Below, piece by piece: positions 57,789 through 64,000 of a DNA stretch of 64,000 nt. The stretch's first letter is position 1; each line of letters opens with the position of its first letter. The stretch comes from an uncultured Chromatiaceae bacterium. GTDB lineage: Bacteria > Pseudomonadota > Gammaproteobacteria > Tenderiales > Tenderiaceae. Location of the stretch: the NCBI GenBank assembly GCA_945787785.1, contig CALZIO010000009.1, positions 1-64,000 of the forward strand, in the 5' to 3' direction. Under the pieces are notes generated by a model that did not search any database, was not told where the DNA came from, and saw nothing but the letters and a program-made list of their open reading frames with translations. The translations under genes and the position numbers were made by a program.

Positions 57789-57993
57789 CCTAAGGACACT
57801 CTTGATTAATTCGTCATTCCGGGCGAAGCGTAGCGTACGAGCCCACGGATGGGCGAGGTAGACCCTGTCAGGAACATAGGGTCGAGCCCCGGAATCCAGT
57901 GCTTCTAATTCAATGCCTTGTGGATTCCGGCCCTTGTGCCCTTTGGGTATGCGCCGGAATGACGAAAAACGAATTAATCAGAGTGTCCCTAAG
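57789..57993. repeat. Inverted-repeat (MITE/REP-like) element, family B
   Basis: About 205 bp bounded by imperfect inverted repeats of about 35 bp: left TAAGGACACTC-tt-GATTAATTCGTCATTCCGG, described in pieces, and right its near complement ending GAGTGTCC-c-TAAG. The interior holds further short inverted repeats (GGGCGAAGCGTAGCG, then CCCTTTGGGTATGCGCC). It fills the 489-bp gap at 57619-58107 together with AT-rich DNA. Two more elements with related ends lie at 61762 and 62753. Confidence 0.7.
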
Positions 57994-58107
57994 TATAACA
58001 AGACACAAACAGGAAGGTGTAAATAACATGACCATTGGATCTACCCACTTCGATTTCCCTAAAAGACTACAGTTGGCAGGTAATAATAATTTTCAGGAAT
58101 CCTTTTA

Positions 58108-59304
58108 ATGTTTCCCCTAAAACGCCGTACCAAAATCATAATCATCGCAGCACTCATAGTGTTAGTGATTATAGGCATCTGGCTTTATAGAACTGTTTAT
58201 GTTTCCACGGGCTCCGCCCTGTCACGTGCTGAATCATTCCTGTTCACTCGTACGACTGTCACGCAACTCGGCGAGCAAGGTGCCATGCGTTATTTTTTTG
58301 CAACCAATCGGCAGATGACACAAGAAAATGAAATTCTGAGATACCCATTTGGTAATCAACGCGAATCACTGCTCAAGTTTGGCTTTTACGATACCCGAGT
58401 AGAACCTAGTGTCGGTCTGGGTATGTTTATTAACCCAAGCGAATTCTTCCAAAACGAAGAAATAAAAATAGAAAGGATGAAGCAGCTGCAACAAGAAGCA
58501 TTTGTTCAAAAATTAAAAAAAGTTGTAGATGAATCACCGCAACGTTCCCTGTTAGTCGTTGTTCACGGTTTCAGGGAGGCCTTTCCTTCCGCCTTACGCA
58601 AAACGGCCTTTCTCGGGCATGTGCTCGATATCAATTCACCGATAATGTTATTCGACTGGCCAGGCGATCAGGGCTCAAACTTGCGCGGCTACCGGCGTGC
58701 AAGAACGGTCGCCACCGAGTCAGGTGTCGAACTGGCAAAAACCTTGGAGCTGATTATTCGCGATGTTCAACCAGATAAACTCTGGCTCATTGCCAACAGC
58801 ATGGGGGGACAAGTGGTTGCCGATGCATTCAGTCATATGTATCAAAACCCAGACTTTGCCGACGCCGAGATTGAACTTGAAGATGTTATCTTGACCGCTC
58901 CGGATGTGGGCCAGGATGATTTTGACAATCAATTCAAACATGAAATCAGCGCCATGGCGCGTAATGTTACGGTCTATGTCTCCTCGAATGACCGAGCCTT
59001 GGTGATGAGCCGTGTCATTAATCGTGAACCCCGACGCGGTGAAAGCACGCTTACGCCAGACATGCTGGATGAAGCTATCCGTGTTTCTGAGTTAATCGAA
59101 CCAAACGAAGAATTGGTGACTCTGGTTGATGTAACACCCGTCAACCGAACCCGTAATTTTCATAATTTCAGTTTGGAGACACCGGAGTTTTTTGATGATT
59201 TATACCTGCGCTTGATGAATGAAAGCAACTTGCGAACTCGACCGCTGTATCGCTTTGAAACGCCAGAAGGCGCCGCATATTTCGTACTAACCCCAGGACG
59301 TTAA
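58108..59304 (+). CDS. Membrane-anchored alpha/beta hydrolase (DUF900-like)
   Basis: The 398-residue protein has an N-terminal transmembrane helix (IIIIAALIVLVIIGIWLY). The core is DUF900-like: MRYFFATNRQ, LLVVVHGFREAF (oxyanion region), IMLFDWPGDQ, LWLIANSMGGQVV with the nucleophile Ser, and a C-terminal His near NRTRNFHNF. It starts after TTTTCAGGAATCC, with AGGA upstream. The substrate is unknown. A second hydrolase gene follows 15 bp later, so the two form an operon. Confidence 0.85.
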   Translation: MFPLKRRTKIIIIAALIVLVIIGIWLYRTVYVSTGSALSRAESFLFTRTTVTQLGEQGAMRYFFATNRQMTQENEILRYPFGNQRESLLKFGFYDTRVEPSVGLGMFINPSEFFQNEEIKIERMKQLQQEAFVQKLKKVVDESPQRSLLVVVHGFREAFPSALRKTAFLGHVLDINSPIMLFDWPGDQGSNLRGYRRARTVATESGVELAKTLELIIRDVQPDKLWLIANSMGGQVVADAFSHMYQNPDFADAEIELEDVILTAPDVGQDDFDNQFKHEISAMARNVTVYVSSNDRALVMSRVINREPRRGESTLTPDMLDEAIRVSELIEPNEELVTLVDVTPVNRTRNFHNFSLETPEFFDDLYLRLMNESNLRTRPLYRFETPEGAAYFVLTPGR

Positions 59305-59319
59305 GTAAAGAATATAGTT

Positions 59320-60771
59320 ATGATACAAGTTTATCGACAACTAATCGCTTGCTGTAAAACTACCTTTACTTGCTTCATCGCGGCAACAATTATATTTTCT
59401 CTGCAAAGTTGTAGTGGCAAAGGACTTAAACCCTGGCACACAGAAAAGCTAACTGAAGAATTCACCCAAGACAAAGCCGATGAAGTGCAAAGCTTCGCGG
59501 ATTACTTGGCACTGGAAGATCGTTTATTCAAACAACTGGATGAAAAAGTCTACGCTAAAACCGAATCCGGGCCCGGTCATGAGCTCGACCGCTATAGCTC
59601 GGACAGTGCGGCCGATCCGCGCCAGCATAAACCGAACTGGAACCGCAGCTTTGAACTAAAAACCGAAAACCCACGCGGCGCTGTCTTGTTATTACACGGC
59701 ATGTCCGACTCACCCTATGCCCTGCACACACTGGGGCAGGCGCTTAACGAACAAAATTACTGGGTGGTCGGTCTGCGCATGCCCGGTCATGGCACCGCGC
59801 CATCGGGACTCAGATTCATAAATCGCCATGATATGGCAGCTGCAGTACGGTTGGGTATGACACACCTCGCTGGACAAGTGAAAGATAAACCTGTGCACAT
59901 GATTGGCTATTCAACTGGTGCGCCACTGGCCCTGGAATTCACCCTTGATGCCCTGGAAGGTAAAACAGCACCGGTACCTGGCAGTCTGATCCTGATCTCA
60001 CCTGCTATCGGGGTTCATGCAAGTGCTGCATTGGCGGGCACAAAGAACACGCTGGGTAACGTGCCAGGCTTTAGCGGGCTCGCCTTTTTACAAATCCAAC
60101 CCGAATTTGACCCGTATAAATACAATTCATTCGCGACCAATGCCGGTGCAGTGGTTCACCAGCTTACAAGTTCAGTTGCCAGTCGGATACAGTCTCGCGC
60201 CAATGCTAATCCAGATATAGTCTTACCGCCAACGCTGGTGTTTAAGTCAACAGTAGATGCAACTGTCAGCACCAATGCGGTGGTGGATCGTCTGCTTAAT
60301 CGTTTGAAACCCAATCGTCATGAACTGGTGCTGTTTGATATCAACCGTTTTGCCGTGGTGAAATCCAGGTTATTAATTGACGATCCCGCACCATTAACTG
60401 ACCGGGTTATGGATGACGCTGAGCTACCCTTCTCTGTCACCCTGGTGACTAATGAAAGCTCTAAAACAACAGATGTCGTTAGCAAACATAAACCACCGTT
60501 CACACCCGATACATCAAACACTAATCCATTAGACCTCGCCTGGCCACCAGGCGTTATCTCCCTCTCTCATGTGGCGTTACCGATTGCACCAGATGATCCC
60601 TTATATGGCCAACGTCCTCCGGAAAACCAGGATTTTCTGTTTCTCGGACAAATGGCGTTTCAAGGTGAACGTGGTTTATTACGGATCCCCAGCGACTGGA
60701 TGATACGCCTGAGATACAACCCGTTTTACGACTTTCTCGAAAGCCGCTCGATTGAATGGATGGATGGATAG
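59320..60771 (+). CDS. Lipoprotein-like alpha/beta hydrolase
   Basis: The 483-residue protein begins with a hydrophobic segment ending LQSCSGKG, a likely lipoprotein site. The hydrolase core has LLLHGMSDSPYALHTLG, GLRMPGHGTAPSGL, VHMIGYSTGAPLALEF with the nucleophile Ser, and LVFKSTVDATVST for the Asp. The last third is unusual: it contains a stretch of unknown function and ends with the FYDFLESRSIEW tail. A serine carboxyl- or lipid-esterase is plausible. It is co-transcribed with the preceding hydrolase. Confidence 0.85.
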   Translation: MIQVYRQLIACCKTTFTCFIAATIIFSLQSCSGKGLKPWHTEKLTEEFTQDKADEVQSFADYLALEDRLFKQLDEKVYAKTESGPGHELDRYSSDSAADPRQHKPNWNRSFELKTENPRGAVLLLHGMSDSPYALHTLGQALNEQNYWVVGLRMPGHGTAPSGLRFINRHDMAAAVRLGMTHLAGQVKDKPVHMIGYSTGAPLALEFTLDALEGKTAPVPGSLILISPAIGVHASAALAGTKNTLGNVPGFSGLAFLQIQPEFDPYKYNSFATNAGAVVHQLTSSVASRIQSRANANPDIVLPPTLVFKSTVDATVSTNAVVDRLLNRLKPNRHELVLFDINRFAVVKSRLLIDDPAPLTDRVMDDAELPFSVTLVTNESSKTTDVVSKHKPPFTPDTSNTNPLDLAWPPGVISLSHVALPIAPDDPLYGQRPPENQDFLFLGQMAFQGERGLLRIPSDWMIRLRYNPFYDFLESRSIEWMDG

Positions 60772-60823
60772 GGCTAACGAATTAGAAAATTAATCAGAGA
60801 CTCTTTAGCTTTTTCTAGATCAA

Positions 60824-60895
60824 GTAGGGTGCACTGCGCGCACGAATCTATCGAGTAGCTTCCATAAGTGAATGCGTGCGCACAGCGCACCCTAC
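60824..60895. repeat. Inverted-repeat element, family A
   Basis: GTAGGGTGCACTGCGCGCACG on the left (20 bases of it: GTAGGGTGCACTGCGCGCAC) pairs with GTGCGCACAGCGCACCCTAC on the right, leaving about 30 bp in between. It is a 72-bp REP-like element. A nearly identical one, with longer arms, is at 63831-63932. Confidence 0.8.
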
Positions 60896-60941
60896 ATAAC
60901 AATAATACAACCAAGCATTATTTAATCCAGAGAGGGTAACA

Positions 60942-61661
60942 ATGAAAAAATCAACTTTCCTGATAACAGCGTTAGCGGTACTAGCTACCAGTGCCTTGCA
61001 TGCCGATACACTCGAACTTGCCAATGGCATGTTGCTTGAGGGCGATTTTGTGGATAGCAGTAATGGCATTGTCATGTTCAACACAGGAGATAGCATAGAA
61101 GCATTCCCAGAGAGTGAAGTCGTAGGCATTTTTTTCAGTGAGGGTGTCGCGACAGCAGAGAAGTATTCGGCACAGACCATAACAGTACCGATCGGTACGC
61201 GCCTGGTAATTCGAACATCTGATGCTGTAGATACCAATAGACACAGAGCGGGACACCGTTTCATCAGCCAACTGGAAGGGGCGCTCGTCGTAGATGGTAT
61301 AACAGTCGCGCCACGCGGTGCTTATGTTCATGGGCGGATTACACAAGCTAATCAAGCGGGCCGCCTGGCTGGCTCTTCGGAGCTAACGATCGAATTTACT
61401 GACATTATGATCGATAACCAATTATTCCCCATTTCTACAGGTGACTTAACGGCACAAACAGGTAACGAAGCGGCACGCACGGTTGGGCGTACCGCCAGAG
61501 CAGCAGCGATCGGCGGTCTCGCCCGCGGCAGTTCCGGGGCCAGGACAATGGCAAGGGTAGGTGCAGGAGTATCTATTGTTACAAGAGGTGCAAGCATTAA
61601 TATACCTGCAGGCACAATTCTTGAAACAACGCTCGCTGTGCCGTTGACTGTACAAAACTAG
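60942..61661 (+). CDS. Periplasmic hypothetical protein with Gly/Ala-rich segment
   Basis: The 239-residue protein has a signal peptide (FLITALAVLATSALHA) and starts after GAGAGGGT. Two regions are visible: an N-terminal half with LELANGMLLEGDFVDSSNGI, then GTRLVIRTSDAVDTNRHRAG, HGRITQANQAGRLAG as in secreted beta-sandwich proteins, and a Gly/Ala-rich region (AAAIGGLARGSSGARTMARV) that could be a membrane-inserting zipper. It ends with GTILETTLAVPLTV. I do not recognise the family. Confidence 0.65.
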   Translation: MKKSTFLITALAVLATSALHADTLELANGMLLEGDFVDSSNGIVMFNTGDSIEAFPESEVVGIFFSEGVATAEKYSAQTITVPIGTRLVIRTSDAVDTNRHRAGHRFISQLEGALVVDGITVAPRGAYVHGRITQANQAGRLAGSSELTIEFTDIMIDNQLFPISTGDLTAQTGNEAARTVGRTARAAAIGGLARGSSGARTMARVGAGVSIVTRGASINIPAGTILETTLAVPLTVQN

Positions 61662-61761
61662 TCATACAGCCCTGAACGCCTGCATCCGACAAATGTTTTC
61701 TAATTTGTCGCTCTATGCCAGTTTCTATTGAAACGTCTACTAACGTCTGAATTTTAGCTTT

Positions 61762-61913
61762 TTAAGGAAGTTCTGAACAAGTCTTTCTGGCACCCGAAGG
61801 GCATAAACGAAGGCCAGAATCTAGTAACTTTCTGAAAACACTGGACTCCGGCCCTTGTACCCTTTGGGTATACGTCGGAGTGACGAATTGTTACTTATTC
61901 AGAGCTTCCTAAA
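61762..61913. repeat. Inverted-repeat (MITE/REP-like) element, family B
   Basis: About 152 bp with inverted ends TTTAAGGAAGTTCTGAACAA and, on the right, the complement of TTTAGGAAGCTCTGAATAAG. The right interior (GGCCCTTGTACCCTTTGGGT region) nearly matches the element at 57789. The right end overlaps the stop codon (TAG, 61909-61911) of the pseudouridine synthase gene. Confidence 0.72.
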
Positions 61914-62736
61914 TATAAAGTGACAAGGTCTCGGGTAAGGTATAGATTTTTTTAGCATCATCGACTGGAGACACAAAAGATAAATAACAAGACGTTAGGC
62001 ACAGGTCTTTTTCGTCTTTATCTTTGGCATTACCAAAAAGCCTGTCTCCCACAATTGGAAACCCTACATCCGATAAATGGCGTCTAATCTGATGTTTCCT
62101 GCCAGTTCCTATTGAAACTTCCACTAACGACTTATTCATCGCAGCATCATACTCAAGACATGTGACATGGCTCAGTGCAGGTTTATCGTCAATCTGCGAA
62201 TCGAGTTTTTTATAATCAGGGAACTTACCATGCACTATCGCCTGATATTTTTTGTCGACCTGACGTTGCTGAAATAGCCTGGAAAAATAAGCTGCCGTTG
62301 ATTTACGATGCGCAATGATCATCAGACCTGTAGCGGCACGATCCAGTCTATGCACAATAAAGGCGGAACGTTGAGGTTGCAGGTTTTTTTCAACCCAACG
62401 ATTGATGGTGCAATGATCCCCCCATTTTGATCCCTGGCTCAACATCCCATAGGGTTTATACCAAATACTGTAGAGACCTTCATCAGCGATTAAAACTGCA
62501 TCATCAGGCTGCTGCTCAAGCACTTTCTGGTCATAATAAATATGTAAGATATCACCTGGCTTTAATTCTTTATCGGCACGCCTGATACGCTGCGTGTGGT
62601 TTTTTCGCGTTAGCCACACAGCACCTTTTGTCATCGCCTGTTTGATAGCCTGCTTTGTTAAATCAGTTGATTCCCCAAGAATATCAACTGCTGTTTTATC
62701 AGTGGTGTCTATTTCTATATGCTTTTCAAATTTCAT
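61909..62736 (-). CDS. RluA-family pseudouridine synthase
   Basis: The 275-residue protein has an N-terminal S4-like RNA-binding part (LTKQAIKQAMTKGAVWLTRKN) followed by the synthase core: AFIVHRLDRAATGLMIIAHRK with the catalytic Asp, KKYQAIVHG, and GRKHQIRRHLSDVGFPIVGD. It converts uridine to pseudouridine in rRNA or tRNA; the exact position is unknown. Its stop codon lies inside an inverted-repeat element, so the C-terminus (LSLYI) may have been altered by that insertion. Confidence 0.92.
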   Translation of the reverse strand: MKFEKHIEIDTTDKTAVDILGESTDLTKQAIKQAMTKGAVWLTRKNHTQRIRRADKELKPGDILHIYYDQKVLEQQPDDAVLIADEGLYSIWYKPYGMLSQGSKWGDHCTINRWVEKNLQPQRSAFIVHRLDRAATGLMIIAHRKSTAAYFSRLFQQRQVDKKYQAIVHGKFPDYKKLDSQIDDKPALSHVTCLEYDAAMNKSLVEVSIGTGRKHQIRRHLSDVGFPIVGDRLFGNAKDKDEKDLCLTSCYLSFVSPVDDAKKIYTLPETLSLYI

Positions 62737-62752
62737 TTATGAATAATTAACC

Positions 62753-62909
62753 AAGGAGCCTCTGAACAAGCCTGGATAATGTCATTACGAGCCTTTAGCT
62801 GCGAGCAAAGCGTAGCAATCCCGATGTAATCTCCAACCTTTTAGAATCAGTGAGTTGGGGGATTGCTTCGTCACGACGTTCCTCGTAATAACACAAGTCA
62901 GAGGCTCCC
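62753..62909. repeat. Inverted-repeat (REP-like) element, family B
   Basis: About 157 bp with ends AAGGAGCCTCTGAACAAG and, right, CAAGTCAGAGGCTCCC, partly complementary. The interior has CATTACGAGC and GCGAGCAAAGCGTAGCAATC, then GGGGATTGCTTCGTCACGAC, a typical REP-like hairpin. It lies just upstream of the pseudouridine synthase gene. The 250-bp gap to the next gene has nothing else supportable. Confidence 0.72.
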
Positions 62910-62986
62910 ATAATTATATGGACCGCAAATATTCTTACTTAAAATCACCTTAGTATTTGCTGTCTGAATAATTGAAATGTTGGAGT

Positions 62987-63775
62987 TTATATTTCAATCT
63001 CATCACCATACAGCATGATGCTACATTCGATTCCCATTTTCTCCACTTCGCGCTTAAACATTTGATCATCTGCTGGAACGATATTTTTTATCCAAAAAAA
63101 CGAAACATTATAATGACAGGGGATAACCTTTTTCGGCGATATAAGTTTCACCGCTTCAAGTGCATCCGACACATCCATTGTCCACGTATTATTACCCATA
63201 CCCCCTATAGGTAACATCAGCACATCCGGATTTAATCCTTCCCATTCTTTCAGTAATAGTGAATCCCCAAGATTCAATATAGTTTTACCATCGACTGTAA
63301 TTTTAAAACCCATGGAGCCGAGACCGGTTCTCTCTCCTTGACCTGGTTGTTGTTTAATATTAAACCACAGGATTGGAACACTGATAGGACCATGTACGGA
63401 CTTGACTGCTTCTACTTTAACACCATCCAGAGTGACTGACTCACCTATATCTAGTGGATGAACCCTCTCAAAAGGAACCCAGGATTTCAATCCTCCGCGG
63501 CGCGGATCGATTAAAAGGGTATTACCATCTTCAAACTTTGCCAATTCTTTTCCGCAAACAACCTGACCATTAGAAGCTTCAGCCACTCGATCTGATTGCC
63601 AGTGATGGTCGGGGTCACCATGGGTGATTAAAATATGTGTAATGTCTATCCATTCCGATTTCGGGATTAGGCTACCAAGTTTAAATACCCAGAGGTTTTG
63701 TCCTGGATCAATGGCGATTTTGTTATTACCACTTTCGATAAGGAATGCATTATAAAGAAAGTGTCTAATCTTCAT
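62987..63775 (-). CDS. Metallo-beta-lactamase-fold hydrolase (UPF0173-like)
   Basis: The 262-residue protein has the zinc motif in the form THGDPDHHW, preceded by KIAIDPGQN and followed by NLGDSLLLKEW and IPCHYNVSFFW, giving the other metal ligands. It lacks a signal peptide, so it is cytoplasmic. Relatives include UlaG-like and UPF0173 hydrolases; the substrate is unknown. No ribosome site other than GAGCTGGGC upstream is evident. Confidence 0.85.
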   Translation of the reverse strand: MKIRHFLYNAFLIESGNNKIAIDPGQNLWVFKLGSLIPKSEWIDITHILITHGDPDHHWQSDRVAEASNGQVVCGKELAKFEDGNTLLIDPRRGGLKSWVPFERVHPLDIGESVTLDGVKVEAVKSVHGPISVPILWFNIKQQPGQGERTGLGSMGFKITVDGKTILNLGDSLLLKEWEGLNPDVLMLPIGGMGNNTWTMDVSDALEAVKLISPKKVIPCHYNVSFFWIKNIVPADDQMFKREVEKMGIECSIMLYGDEIEI

Positions 63776-63830
63776 TATGCCCAGCTCCTCTAGAACTGAA
63801 TTAATAAATTGGCAATTAAATTATTACCCC

Positions 63831-63932
63831 ATAGCCAAGTAGGGTGCGCTCTGCGCACGATCTACATGATACATGTAGACCAATGCAAACAACTCGATTG
63901 ATTCGTGCGCACAGCGCACCCTACTTGGCTAT
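63831..63932. repeat. Inverted-repeat element, family A (long arms)
   Basis: The left arm ATAGCCAAGTAGGGTGCGCT continues to CTGCGCACGA, and the right arm is its complement with a single mismatch, giving 30-bp arms around about 42 bp. The interior contains another perfect small palindrome CTACATG-ATA-CATGTAG. It is the best-preserved copy of the element at 60824. Confidence 0.85.
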
Positions 63933-64000
63933 ATCGGTAACGAGTTTTGGGCTTATTAAAATCGCCACACTAGTTATTAAGCTCATCATATAAACGCTTG

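Noticed and set aside
57899-58108. Plus-strand open frame of 69 codons
   Set aside because: It starts inside the family B repeat and reads mostly through it.

Overview
The window looks like a chromosomal segment of a mid-GC gammaproteobacterium. It carries sdhCDAB followed by sdhE and ygfX, ygfZ, lysS, prfB with its programmed frameshift, recJ beside an RpfE-like gene, PBP1b and a cbb3-oxidase operon. The organism probably respires oxygen at low tension and can also use a periplasmic molybdoenzyme. No rRNA, tRNA or CRISPR array was seen. Assignments come from reading motifs, without database searches.

Region 1 (about 1-22.6 kb, accessory) is the most unusual part. Fifteen minus-strand genes run almost without gaps from 21746 to 6461. 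In order they encode an Fe-S subunit, an NrfD-type membrane subunit, a Tat-exported molybdopterin catalytic subunit (B-C-A order, as in ttrBCA and srdBCA) and a TorD-type chaperone. Next come a glycosyltransferase, a methylglyoxal-synthase-like protein with altered active-site residues, a multi-cluster ferredoxin, a membrane-anchored cytochrome c and two consecutive Mrp-type ATPases. The last five are a HisA-like protein, a periplasmic rhodanese fold without its cysteine, a PhnD-like periplasmic binding protein, a histidine kinase and a sigma-54 response regulator. Downstream on the same strand is a molybdenum-cofactor operon: a small frameshifted gene, a MOSC-MoaB/MogA fusion, a MobB-MobA fusion and moeA. 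A receiver-less sigma-54 activator (1210-2217) faces it.

The two operons appear to form one regulon. Each is preceded by a good sigma-54 -24/-12 match (5983-5998 and 21853-21868). About 100-400 bp further upstream of each lie two copies of the 18-bp palindrome TGTTAC-N6-GTAACA. The likely ligands of these boxes are the Fis-type helices of the response regulator and of the orphan activator, which are nearly identical. The substrate of the enzyme cannot be read from the sequence. The PhnD-like protein with a single mature cysteine resembles the AioX/ArxX sensors of arsenite-oxidising systems, whereas the subunit order resembles tetrathionate or selenate reductases.

Region 2 (22-29 kb) has an archease-like gene, an IS6-like transposase remnant, a DUF1232 protein, a TPR lipoprotein with PBP1b, and a surface pair (CFI-box beta-helix protein plus outer-membrane barrel). 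Region 3 (28.7-42.7 kb) is housekeeping: succinate dehydrogenase, ygfZ, two HDOD proteins, lysS, prfB, a chemoreceptor, recJ and an RpfE-like gene. Region 4 (43-51.6 kb) holds a small cytochrome c, ccoNOQP, ccoG, a SafE/DsbD_2-type membrane protein with a His-rich tail, and two tiny membrane-protein genes. Region 5 (51.7-64 kb) has an SLC13 transporter, an outer-membrane protein, DUF3604 and DUF4136 proteins, two alpha/beta hydrolases, a pseudouridine synthase and a metallo-beta-lactamase-fold protein. It is dotted with two families of inverted-repeat elements.
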